Assembly (NCBI GenBank): GCA_002441545.1
Contig: DJWL01000088.1
Span: 1-64,000, forward strand
DNA: 64,000 nucleotides
Direction: 5' to 3'
Origin: Flavobacteriaceae bacterium UBA6231
GTDB lineage: Bacteria; Bacteroidota; Bacteroidia; Flavobacteriales; Flavobacteriaceae
Positions 1 to 8,493 of this stretch are shown piece by piece. The translations under genes were made by a program, and so were the position numbers. Position 1 is the stretch's first letter. Every line of letters starts with the position of its first letter. A model generated the notes under the pieces. That model ran no database searches, was not told the origin of the DNA, and was given only the letters and a program-made list of their open reading frames with translations.

Positions 1-25
1 GATAACCGGGCTACGCTACACCCCG
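1..25 (-). tRNA. tRNA-Pro, 5' portion only (cut by window edge)
   Basis: Read on the minus strand this begins CGGGGTGTAGCGTAGCCCGG, the typical acceptor stem and D-arm start of a bacterial tRNA-Pro. The anticodon and 3' half lie outside the window. It is followed on the same strand, 21 bases away, by no other gene than the tRNA-Ser upstream of it, so the two probably form a tRNA pair. Confidence 0.8.
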
Positions 26-46
26 AATTGATTATCATTTTATTTG

Positions 47-130
47 CGGAGAGACAGGGACTCGAACCCTGGCGACGGTTACCCGTCGACAGATTAGCAA
101 TCTGCTCCATTACCACTCTGGCACCTCTCC
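47..130 (-). tRNA. tRNA-Ser (anticodon GCU)
   Basis: On the minus strand the sequence starts GGAGAGG and ends TCTCTCC plus discriminator G, giving a seven-pair acceptor stem with one G-U. The anticodon arm holds the loop TTGCTAA, so the anticodon is GCU, reading AGC/AGU serine codons. A variable arm (GTCGACGGGTAACCGTCG region) longer than in class I tRNAs supports serine, and the T-arm carries GGTTCGAGTCC. CCA is not encoded (the next bases are CAA). It lies just upstream of the tRNA-Pro and downstream of the 7TM-HD gene. Confidence 0.93.
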
Positions 131-222
131 TATTTATAATGAACTTATGCAATAAAATTGCGGATGCAAATGTAATGTATCATCTTTAAGAACACAACTA
201 TTTAATTGATTTTTTAAAAAAA

Positions 223-2271
223 TTATTCGGGATATTCAATTCGCAAATGGTAAATATTTGCAAGCTTGTGTTTTAGCACTTTTTTTATAGATTGAATTTC
301 TTTAAAAGTGATGTTAGCATTTAAAAATTGACCTTCATCTATTTGCTTATTTATATTGTTTTCAACAAAAGAATCAATTTTTGTTGACGTAGGCTCTTTC
401 AAGCTTTTTGAAGCAGCTTCAACACTATCGCACATCATTAAAATTGCTGTTTCTTTACTAAAAGGTTTTGGTCCAGGATAACTAAAGTCAGACTTATCTG
501 CTCCTTGTTCAAGTTCCTTTTCTTTTATATAAAAATAATAAACCATAGAAGTACCATGATGAGTTCTAATAAAATCAATAACTCTATCTGGTAAATTATA
601 TTTTTTAGCAATTTCAATACCTGCAATCACATGTTCTATAATAATGCGGGCACTTTCTTTTGAAGATAACTCGTCGTGTGGATTAATACCTGTTGATTGG
701 TTCTCTATAAAATAAGTTGGATTTTTCATTTTCCCAATATCATGATATAAAGCACCAACTCTAATTAACATGGCATTGGCGCCAACTTCATTTGCACAAG
801 ATTCTGCCAAATTTGCTACATTTAATGAGTGATGAAAAGTTCCTGGAGCTTTATTAGATAACTCTTTAAGTAATTTTGAGTTAGTATCGGATAGTTCTAA
901 AAGAGATACATCTGATACTAAACCAAATAGTTTTTCATATATATATATAAGAGGTTGCACAAACAATGTTGCAAGTCCACACAAAATAAACCATATAAAA
1001 GTTTCCCATTTAATAGTATCTACACTACCCTCATGAATGACAAAAAAGGCAAAGTATGCAATGATATATATTAAGGTAATTTGACCAACTGATATAAACA
1101 AATTTGCTCGCTTATACAGCTCTGAAACCGTTAAAATAGTTACAATACCTGCTATAATTTGAAGAAACATATACTCATAACTATTCGGAACAATAGACCC
1201 TAATAATAACACTGTTATTACATGAGCAAACATGCCTAATCTTGCATCAAAAAAGGCTTTAAAAACCAATGGCAAAATACAAATGGGTACTACATAAATG
1301 TACTTAGAGTTATAATTTACAACAAAGGTTGTTATAAAAACCATTAATAAAATATTGAAGAAAATAAAAGTTACCTTTGTGTTGTTTTCAAATACATCCA
1401 ACCTATATTTTCTTAAAAACAAAAGCAACATTAAAAGCGCTAGTGAGACTAATAATGTATAAGCAAAAAGTATCCAATTATAATTTGATGCACTCCATAC
1501 TTGGGATTCGTATTCAGATTTTAAAGATTCTAAAATTTGATATTTATCACCTTCAATAATTTCTCCTTTTGAAATAATTAAAGTTTCCTTTTTAATACTT
1601 CCTCTTGAATAAGCGATTTTATCTAAATCTTCTTTTAATACTCTTTCTGTAAATGATTTATCATAAGTTAAATTAGGTTGAATTAAATCAAAAAACAAAG
1701 CAGTAAATTCTGTTTTGTAACTGCCCTGTTTCTGTTCTGCTAAAACGTCATTAATTATTGACGATACCTGTTCTTGATGAATTAAATTAGCATACTTCGT
1801 AGTGTGTTTTTCAATTCTATCTTCTAAAATGATAACAGTTTTATTATCTGTAAAGTTGTAGTTTTCACTTAAAACACCAAAAAAATACAATTTATCTATA
1901 ATTTGTTCGCCTGTTTTAAACAAAATATTGCTCTCTAACTTAGGTAAAGAATCTGAAAAGGTATTTTTAAATTGATTTCGATATAAATTTTTAATCTCAT
2001 TTTCAATTGACACATCTACATTAAAAAAAAGTGTAGAATGTTCTGAAATTGTTTTCTTTTCAGCTTCAATTTCTTCATTTGACTTTTTAATCGCAAAATT
2101 AAAAGGTGCATATAAATTTTCTGATTGCCAAGGTTTTCCTTTTTCAAAATTATATTTAAACTTTCCCGTTTTAGGAAACAAATACACTATTAAAAAAGTT
2201 GTGCATATAAATAACAATCCTTTGTAAATCAAAGAATGATTTCTATATAATTTATTTATGAAGTTTGACAT
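223..2271 (-). CDS. 7TM-HD (PgpH-type) membrane phosphohydrolase, probable c-di-AMP phosphodiesterase
   Basis: A 682-residue integral membrane protein. It has one N-terminal transmembrane helix (about residues 17-33), a roughly 220-residue extracytoplasmic 7TMR-HDED-like region, a cluster of about seven helices (about 260-450) and a cytoplasmic HD domain. The HD domain shows the His-Asp motif in LYHDIGK (H510/D511) and a later THHG. Family knowledge: PgpH proteins hydrolyse c-di-AMP, so a role in lowering this second messenger is the best inference. I start at the ATG at 2271. A longer frame could start at 2292, but that codon lies inside a good TAnnTTTG promoter box, so it would be absent from the transcript. 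The gene is transcribed away from the thiolase gene. Confidence 0.88.
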   Translation of the reverse strand: MSNFINKLYRNHSLIYKGLLFICTTFLIVYLFPKTGKFKYNFEKGKPWQSENLYAPFNFAIKKSNEEIEAEKKTISEHSTLFFNVDVSIENEIKNLYRNQFKNTFSDSLPKLESNILFKTGEQIIDKLYFFGVLSENYNFTDNKTVIILEDRIEKHTTKYANLIHQEQVSSIINDVLAEQKQGSYKTEFTALFFDLIQPNLTYDKSFTERVLKEDLDKIAYSRGSIKKETLIISKGEIIEGDKYQILESLKSEYESQVWSASNYNWILFAYTLLVSLALLMLLLFLRKYRLDVFENNTKVTFIFFNILLMVFITTFVVNYNSKYIYVVPICILPLVFKAFFDARLGMFAHVITVLLLGSIVPNSYEYMFLQIIAGIVTILTVSELYKRANLFISVGQITLIYIIAYFAFFVIHEGSVDTIKWETFIWFILCGLATLFVQPLIYIYEKLFGLVSDVSLLELSDTNSKLLKELSNKAPGTFHHSLNVANLAESCANEVGANAMLIRVGALYHDIGKMKNPTYFIENQSTGINPHDELSSKESARIIIEHVIAGIEIAKKYNLPDRVIDFIRTHHGTSMVYYFYIKEKELEQGADKSDFSYPGPKPFSKETAILMMCDSVEAASKSLKEPTSTKIDSFVENNINKQIDEGQFLNANITFKEIQSIKKVLKHKLANIYHLRIEYPE

Positions 2272-2289
2272 TATAATTATAAAGGTTTT

Positions 2290-2297
2290 CAAATGTA
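2290..2297 (-). promoter_or_regulatory. Bacteroidota -7 promoter box of the 7TM-HD gene
   Basis: On the minus strand the sequence is TACATTTG, an exact match to the TAnnTTTG consensus of Bacteroidota sigma-A promoters, 19 bases before the ATG at 2271. No good TTG is seen at the -33 distance. It decides between the two possible starts of the downstream gene. Confidence 0.45.
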
Positions 2298-2397
2298 ATA
2301 AAATATACGCTTTTTTGATTTTTTATAATACAGTAATCGTTCTAATTTCTACTAAAAAATGATTATTTTCGCCTCAAGCTAATTAAACATTAAAAAA

Positions 2398-3576
2398 ATG
2401 AGTAAAGAAGTAGTTATTGTATCTGCAGTAAGAACTCCAATTGGAAGCTTTTTAGGATCTTTATCAACTATACCAGCTGCTAAATTAGGTGCTACAGCTA
2501 TTAAAGGTGCATTGAATAAAATAAACTTAAAACCAGAACTTGTTCAAGAAGTTTTTATGGGTAATGTTGTTCAAGCTGGTGTTGGACAAGCTCCTGCAAG
2601 ACAAGCTGCTATTTATGCAGGAATACCAAATACTGTTCCCTGTACAACTGTAAATAAAGTTTGTGCCTCAGGCATGAAATCTGTTATGCTAGCTGCTCAA
2701 TCTATAGCTATTGGTGATGCTGATATTATCGTCGCTGGTGGTATGGAAAACATGAGCTTAATTCCCCATTATTTGTATAGTAGAACTGGCACAAAATTTG
2801 GACCAACTACATTAATTGATGGTATGCAAAAAGATGGATTGGTTGATGCTTATGACCAAAATGCCATGGGGGTTTGTGCCGATGCCTGTGCGACTGAATA
2901 TAATTTTTCAAGAGAAGATCAAGATACCTTTGCTATTCAGTCATACAAACGCTCTGAAACGGCTTGGAATTCAGGTAAATTTAATAATGAAATTGTTCCT
3001 GTAGAAGTTCCTCAACGTCGCGGAGAACCTGTTTTAGTTAGTAAAGATGAAGAATATACAAATGTTAATATTAATAAGATACCAGAACTTAGACCTGCAT
3101 TTACAAAAGACGGAACCGTTACAGCTGCAAATGCATCTACAATAAATGATGGTGCTGCAGCATTAGTTTTAATGAGTAAAGAAAAAGCTTTTGAATTAGG
3201 CCTTAAACCACTTGCAACTATAAAAGGATACGCAGATGCTGCTCATGAGCCAGAATGGTTTACTACAGCTCCTGCGAAAGCATTACCAAAAGCTTTAGAA
3301 AAAGCTGGGGTTAAAATAAGTGATGTAGATTTTTTTGAATTCAATGAAGCATTTTCTGTTGTTGGTTTAGCAAATATGAAAATTTTAGGTTTAAACAATA
3401 ATAATGTAAATGTAAACGGCGGTGCTGTTTCACTTGGCCATCCACTTGGTTGTTCTGGTGCAAGAATTATAGTAACATTATTAAACGTTTTAGAACAAAA
3501 CAATGGTAAAATTGGTGCTGCAGCTATTTGTAATGGCGGTGGTGGAGCCTCAGCAATTGTTATTGAACGTAATTAA
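2398..3576 (+). CDS. Acetyl-CoA C-acyltransferase (thiolase)
   Basis: A 392-residue thiolase, full length for the family. It catalyses thiolytic cleavage of 3-ketoacyl-CoA, or in reverse condensation of two acetyl-CoA, in fatty-acid and butanoate metabolism in the cytosol. The catalytic residues fall at the numbers known from the Zoogloea enzyme: nucleophile Cys89 in NKVCASG, His348 in GHPLGCSG and Cys378 in ICNGGGG; NEAF carries the substrate-site Asn. These support an acetyl-CoA acetyltransferase (AtoB/PhaA-like) or a broad FadA-like enzyme; sequence alone does not separate them. It stands divergent from the 7TM-HD gene, and the NlpC/P60 gene starts 10 bases after its stop, so the two are probably co-transcribed. 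Confidence 0.93.
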   Translation: MSKEVVIVSAVRTPIGSFLGSLSTIPAAKLGATAIKGALNKINLKPELVQEVFMGNVVQAGVGQAPARQAAIYAGIPNTVPCTTVNKVCASGMKSVMLAAQSIAIGDADIIVAGGMENMSLIPHYLYSRTGTKFGPTTLIDGMQKDGLVDAYDQNAMGVCADACATEYNFSREDQDTFAIQSYKRSETAWNSGKFNNEIVPVEVPQRRGEPVLVSKDEEYTNVNINKIPELRPAFTKDGTVTAANASTINDGAAALVLMSKEKAFELGLKPLATIKGYADAAHEPEWFTTAPAKALPKALEKAGVKISDVDFFEFNEAFSVVGLANMKILGLNNNNVNVNGGAVSLGHPLGCSGARIIVTLLNVLEQNNGKIGAAAICNGGGGASAIVIERN

Positions 3577-3586
3577 TTTTTATTGA

Positions 3587-4336
3587 ATGCTATACGGAAT
3601 TTGTCATTTAAGCATTGTTCCTTTAAGATTTGATTCCTCTGATAAAAGTGAGTTGGTTTCTCAATTATTATATGGTGACTTTTTTAAAATTCTTGAAAGA
3701 CAAAAAAAGTGGAGTAAAATTAGGCTTGCATTTGACTCTTATGAAGGTTGGATAGATAACAAACAATATAAAGAGATTGAGGAAAATCAATATAAAGAAC
3801 TTAATAATTCAACGCCAAAATTGGCAATTGATTTAGTTGAATTTATTGAAGATGAAAATCAACAATTGAAACCAATACTACTAGGTTCTTCATTAAATGG
3901 ATTATCAATTTTAAATCATTATCACGATGGCAATATTATTGAAGGGAAAAACCCAAAGAGTAATATAATCCAAACAGCCTTTTTATATTTAAACTGTCCT
4001 CATCTTTGGGGCGGCAAAAGTCCTTTTGGTATTGACTGTTCAGGATTTACACAAATGGTTTATAAACTTAATGGATATAACCTTTTACGTGATGCTCATC
4101 AACAAGCAACACAAGGTGAAGCTTTAAGTTTTATTGAAGAAAGTGAACCTGGAGATTTGGCTTTTTTTGATAATAATGAAGGACAAATTGTTCATGTTGG
4201 CCTTATTATGCAAGATAATTACATTATTCATGTTCACGGAAAAGTTAGAATTGATCGTTTAGACCATTCAGGAATCTATAATGTTGATCTGAAAATGCAT
4301 ACCCATAAACTTAGGGTTATTAAAAAAGTGATATAA
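3587..4336 (+). CDS. NlpC/P60 (C40) cell-wall peptidase with N-terminal SH3-like region
   Basis: A 249-residue protein whose C-terminal half is an NlpC/P60 papain-like domain. The catalytic Cys151 lies in FGIDCSGF and the His203 in HVGLIM, with a third polar position near H215/H217. The first ~60 residues resemble a bacterial SH3 domain (the run ending in EGWID is typical of such domains). Such enzymes cleave gamma-D-Glu-diaminopimelate bonds in peptidoglycan stem peptides. No signal peptide is visible, which is common for flavobacterial members of this family and leaves its location open. It follows the thiolase by 10 bases and is closed by a hairpin terminator shared with the convergent TPR gene. 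Confidence 0.88.
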   Translation: MLYGICHLSIVPLRFDSSDKSELVSQLLYGDFFKILERQKKWSKIRLAFDSYEGWIDNKQYKEIEENQYKELNNSTPKLAIDLVEFIEDENQQLKPILLGSSLNGLSILNHYHDGNIIEGKNPKSNIIQTAFLYLNCPHLWGGKSPFGIDCSGFTQMVYKLNGYNLLRDAHQQATQGEALSFIEESEPGDLAFFDNNEGQIVHVGLIMQDNYIIHVHGKVRIDRLDHSGIYNVDLKMHTHKLRVIKKVI

Positions 4337-4362
4337 AAAAAGCCGCGATTAGCGACTTTTTT
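4335..4362. terminator. Bidirectional hairpin terminator
   Basis: AAAAAAG, then CGC, loop GATTA, then GCG and CTTTTTT form an A/T-flanked stem with one mismatch between the convergent NlpC/P60 and TPR genes; it can serve both strands. Confidence 0.6.
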
Positions 4363-4381
4363 ATATTTAAATATGATTTTA

Positions 4382-5638
4382 TTAGTTTCCTGTAGCTTCA
4401 AGTACATCAACTTTTTCTTTCATTTCATTGTATTTGGCTGTTTCTCCTAAAACACTATAAATATTCATTAATGTTTTTGCAGCACTAACATTTTGATCAT
4501 CTATTTTGAAAGCGTCTGTCAAGTAAGGTATGGCATCCTTATATATTTGTTGACGCATTTCTCTTAACTCATCATAACGTAAATCATCCTTTTTTGAAGT
4601 TCCTAATCCATTCATTTCCTCAATTAACGCTTGCTCTTTGTTTAAAATTAAAGCAGCCATATTTATATAAGCATTTACGTATTTTGGATCTAGTTCAATC
4701 GCTTTTTTATAGTATTCCATTGCTTCTTCTGGATGTTCAGATTCTGAAGCAATTACGCCTAAATTATATTGTAATTCAGGATTCTTTGGGTCTTTAGTGG
4801 TTGCTAGTTGTAATAAGCTTTTAAACTCTTCAACATTTCCCATTTTATAGTAAACATTAGCTTCTGAAAGTAATAAATTAATATCATCTGGACTTTCTGC
4901 TCTTGCTTCTTTCATAGCCGTTAATGCATTATCGTTATCCTCTTTAGTAACATAAATAAGAGCAATATTTTTTATAATCTCAGCTTTTTTAGATTCAGAT
5001 TTACGATCCTCTGGCTTAATGTGAGTTTTTGCCTTTACAGATAAATCACGCATTGATTTATTTTGAAAAAATTCTTCTTTTTGAGTTTCAACACTAGTAG
5101 CATAATATTGTTGTTCTATACCTGTATAGCCTAAATTTTTAAGTTCTTTATATAAACCTAAAGCTCTATCATAATCTTGAAGGTTAACAGCTGTAGCGGC
5201 CGCATAATATAGATAAACGGTATCTTTAGTAGAAACTCTATAAGCACGTTCAAAGTCATTTGAAGCTATTCCAAATTCATTCTTTTCATAAGCTGCATTT
5301 CCTTTTGTTAGAAAATTATTTATCATATCTTGCTTTAATTGAGCTGTTTCTTCTGGGTAACCTTCAGTTACATTTGATAAACTTTCTAAAGCTTTATCAA
5401 TATCAATATTTGAACCAGCACCATTAGCATAAAGTGCTTGAGCATTAAGTAAATAATATTGAGATTTAGTTTTAGCATCTAAACCTGATAACATTGACTC
5501 TACTTGAGTTAAACCAGCCTTTGCTTCAGAATAATTATTGCTTTTAATAGCTTTTTCAACAGCCTTTAATTCTTTTTTCTGAGCAAACGAAAATGTGCTT
5601 ATCAAAAATGCCAAAGCTATTATAACTTGATTTTTCAT
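4382..5638 (-). CDS. Exported tetratricopeptide-repeat protein
   Basis: A 418-residue protein with an N-terminal signal peptide (hydrophobic stretch ending ...FSFAQ around residue 19). The rest is helical repeats: clear TPR signatures occur around residues 285-330 (the run with YNLGVIASE, EEAMEYYKKAIELDP and NAYINMAAL is canonical), with more degenerate repeats before. It is probably periplasmic and acts as a protein-interaction scaffold; no enzymatic motif is seen. It follows gyrA on the same strand with a 28-base gap and is likely in the same transcription unit, an arrangement I recall from other flavobacteria, although a functional tie to gyrase is not indicated. Confidence 0.8.
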   Translation of the reverse strand: MKNQVIIALAFLISTFSFAQKKELKAVEKAIKSNNYSEAKAGLTQVESMLSGLDAKTKSQYYLLNAQALYANGAGSNIDIDKALESLSNVTEGYPEETAQLKQDMINNFLTKGNAAYEKNEFGIASNDFERAYRVSTKDTVYLYYAAATAVNLQDYDRALGLYKELKNLGYTGIEQQYYATSVETQKEEFFQNKSMRDLSVKAKTHIKPEDRKSESKKAEIIKNIALIYVTKEDNDNALTAMKEARAESPDDINLLLSEANVYYKMGNVEEFKSLLQLATTKDPKNPELQYNLGVIASESEHPEEAMEYYKKAIELDPKYVNAYINMAALILNKEQALIEEMNGLGTSKKDDLRYDELREMRQQIYKDAIPYLTDAFKIDDQNVSAAKTLMNIYSVLGETAKYNEMKEKVDVLEATGN

Positions 5639-5666
5639 TTTAAATAATTTTAAATTTGTTAATGTA

Positions 5667-8231
5667 TTAATTGTTATCTTCTAGGTTCTTATCAAGAGTT
5701 GTGCCATCTGTCAACTCTTCGTTATTTTCAATAGATTCAGTAGGATTTACGCTTGTTTCCTCTACTTCATCATCGGGCATTACTTTTGCAACTGCAGCAA
5801 TAGAATCGCCATTTCTAAGGTTTATTAATTTTACCCCTTGAGTTGCTCTTCCCATCAATCTTAAATCTTTAACTGACATACGAATTGCAATTCCAGATTT
5901 ATTAATAATCATTAAATCATCATTGTCTGTTACACTTTTTATTGCAACTAAATTTCCAGTTTTATCAGTTATTGATATAGTTTTAACTCCTTTTCCTCCA
6001 CGGTTTGTAATTCTATAAACTGGTTCACCATCTTCTGGGTCATCTATATAAGTACGTTTTCCATAACCGTTTTCAGAAACTACTAAAACAGATTCTTCTT
6101 GTGGATTTTCAATAGTAATCATTCCAATTACTTCATCAGTTGAGCTTGCTAGGGTAATACCTCTAACTCCTGAAGCGCTTCTTCCCATTGGTCTAGTTTT
6201 AGCTTCTTCAAATCTGACTGCTTTACCAGATTTTAATGCTAGCATTACTTGACTTTCTCCTGTAGTTAATCTTGCTTCTAATAAAATATCATCTTCTTTA
6301 ATGGTAATAGCATTGATACCATTAGTTCTTGGTCTTGAATATTGTTCTAATAAAGTCTTTTTAACTTGACCGTTTTTAGTTGCCATAATTACATAATGGC
6401 TGTTTATATAATCTTCGTCTTTTAAATCTTGAGTACATATAAACGCTTTAACAGTATCGTCTTGCTCTATGTTTATCAAATTTTGAATAGCTCTACCCTT
6501 TGAGGTTTTACTTCCTTCAGGAATTTCATAAACACGCATCCAGAAACATTTACCCTTTTGAGTAAAGAACAACATATATTGATGATTTGTTCCTACAAAT
6601 AAATGCTCTAAAAAGTCTTCATTTCTTGTTGTTGACGCTTTTTGGCCAACTCCACCTCTATTTTGAGTTTTATATTCAGAAAGTGAAGTGCGTTTTATAT
6701 AACCTGCATGAGAAATAGTAATCACTACTTTTTCATCAGGAATCATGTCTTCGATACTAAAATCACCACCGGAATATTCTATAATTGAACGACGTTCGTC
6801 ACCATATTTAGCTTTTACTTCGATAAGTTCTTGCTTAATGATTTCCATTCGACGTTCTTTTTTATCAAGAATATCTTTTAAGTCTTCAATGGTTTTCATT
6901 AACTCTTCATACTCACTTCTTAGTTTATCTTGTTCTAAACCTGTAAGTTGACGCAAACGCATTTCAACAATGGCTTTTGCTTGAATTTCAGATAATTCAA
7001 AACGTGCCATTAACTTTTCACGAGCCTCATCAGCATTTGATGATGCTCTAATTAATGCAATAACTTCATCTATATTATCTGAAGCTATGATTAAACCTTC
7101 TAAAATATGTGCTCTTTCTTGCGCTTTTCTTAATTCGTAAGTAGTTCTTCTAACAACAACCTCGTGTCTATGCTCAACAAAATAATGAATCATGTCTTTT
7201 AGATTCAATAATTGAGGACGACCTTTTACTAGTGCTATGTTATTTACACTAAATGAAGATTGTAGTTGAGTGAATTTGTATAATTTGTTTAAAACGATGT
7301 TTGGAATAGCATCACGTTTCAACACATAAACAATTCGCATTCCGTTTCTATCGGATTCATCACGTATGGTTGCAATGCCGTCAAGTTTTTTCTCATTTAC
7401 CAAATCAGCAGTTTTTTTAATCATATCTGCCTTATTGACTTGATAAGGTATTTCAGTAACAATTATACATTCACGGCCATTCACTTCTTCAATATTGGCT
7501 TTACCACGCATAATAATACGTCCACGACCAGTTTTAAAAGCTTCTTTTACACCATCGTAACCATAAATAGTTCCACCAGTTGGAAAATCTGGTGCTTTCA
7601 CATGCTTTATTAATTCGTCTATTTCTATATCATTATTATCAACATAAGCTACAATACCATCAACCACTTCTGATAGATTATGAGGAGGCATGTTGGTTGC
7701 CATACCAACAGCAATACCCGATGCACCATTTACTAAAAGTCCAGGAATACGAGTTGGTAATACGGTAGGTTCGTTTAAAGTATCATCAAAATTCAATTGG
7801 TGGTCTACAGTTTCTTTATCAATATCTGCCAACATGTCTTCAGATATTTTACGCATGCGCGCTTCTGTATAACGCATTGCCGCTGGACTATCGCCATCTA
7901 CAGATCCAAAGTTACCTTGCCCATCAACAAGCATATATCTTAAACTCCATTCTTGAGCCATACGAACCATGGCATCGTAAACCGATGTGTCTCCATGTGG
8001 ATGGTATTTACCCAAAACTTCACCTACTATTCTTGCTGATTTTTTGTGTGCTGTATTAGCTCTAACGCCTAATTCATACATTCCAAAAAGAACACGTCTA
8101 TGAACAGGCTTTAAGCCATCTCTTACATCAGGTAATGCACGTGACACAATGACCGACATTGAATAATCAATGTAAGCCGATTTCATTTCATCTTCTATGT
8201 TAATTGGAATAAGTTTTTCTCCTTCAGCCAT
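5667..8231 (-). CDS. gyrA: DNA gyrase subunit A
   Basis: An 854-residue GyrA, the breakage-reunion subunit of the type II topoisomerase that introduces negative supercoils. The catalytic tyrosine is Tyr121 in AAMRYTEARM. The quinolone-resistance region reads HPHGDTSVYDA, with Thr82 and Asp86 at the positions equivalent to E. coli Ser83 and Asp87; Thr here is, as I recall, the usual wild-type residue in Flavobacterium, not a resistance mutation. The C-terminal beta-pinwheel follows, with a GyrA-box-like run (QNRGGVGQK) around residue 530, and the protein ends in an acidic tail of about 40 residues. Six blade-like repeats and the GyrA box favour gyrase over ParC. It is divergent from clpC across a 262-base intergenic region. 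Confidence 0.97.
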   Translation of the reverse strand: MAEGEKLIPINIEDEMKSAYIDYSMSVIVSRALPDVRDGLKPVHRRVLFGMYELGVRANTAHKKSARIVGEVLGKYHPHGDTSVYDAMVRMAQEWSLRYMLVDGQGNFGSVDGDSPAAMRYTEARMRKISEDMLADIDKETVDHQLNFDDTLNEPTVLPTRIPGLLVNGASGIAVGMATNMPPHNLSEVVDGIVAYVDNNDIEIDELIKHVKAPDFPTGGTIYGYDGVKEAFKTGRGRIIMRGKANIEEVNGRECIIVTEIPYQVNKADMIKKTADLVNEKKLDGIATIRDESDRNGMRIVYVLKRDAIPNIVLNKLYKFTQLQSSFSVNNIALVKGRPQLLNLKDMIHYFVEHRHEVVVRRTTYELRKAQERAHILEGLIIASDNIDEVIALIRASSNADEAREKLMARFELSEIQAKAIVEMRLRQLTGLEQDKLRSEYEELMKTIEDLKDILDKKERRMEIIKQELIEVKAKYGDERRSIIEYSGGDFSIEDMIPDEKVVITISHAGYIKRTSLSEYKTQNRGGVGQKASTTRNEDFLEHLFVGTNHQYMLFFTQKGKCFWMRVYEIPEGSKTSKGRAIQNLINIEQDDTVKAFICTQDLKDEDYINSHYVIMATKNGQVKKTLLEQYSRPRTNGINAITIKEDDILLEARLTTGESQVMLALKSGKAVRFEEAKTRPMGRSASGVRGITLASSTDEVIGMITIENPQEESVLVVSENGYGKRTYIDDPEDGEPVYRITNRGGKGVKTISITDKTGNLVAIKSVTDNDDLMIINKSGIAIRMSVKDLRLMGRATQGVKLINLRNGDSIAAVAKVMPDDEVEETSVNPTESIENNEELTDGTTLDKNLEDNN

Positions 8232-8493
8232 ATATAATTAATTAGTTATTTTTTTGAATATTTCAAACGTGCTAAGATAATTATTTCATGAGGAATGACA
8301 GGACTTTTGAGTCAGTTTTTTAGTGTTTTTTTATTAACAATTCACACAATAATTTTCGTTGATAAATATGACCTCATTTATTTTGATTTTATAAAGTTTT
8401 TTTTGTCTATTAGCAACTTACAGACAATTTAAGGTATAGTTTTTGTCTTTACTAAATTGTTTTATTACTTTTAATGCAGAAAGGAACCTAATT

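Noticed and set aside
7690..8059. Plus-strand frames inside gyrA
   Set aside because: They lie fully within the gyrA coding frame on the other strand and encode no recognisable protein.
5667..8231. Thr82 in gyrA as a quinolone-resistance change
   Set aside because: Thr at this position is, as far as I know, wild type in flavobacteria, and Asp86 is intact.
8443..8493. TTG start giving clpC 17 extra residues
   Set aside because: The ATG at 8494 gives the conserved ClpC N-terminus; the extra residues are atypical.
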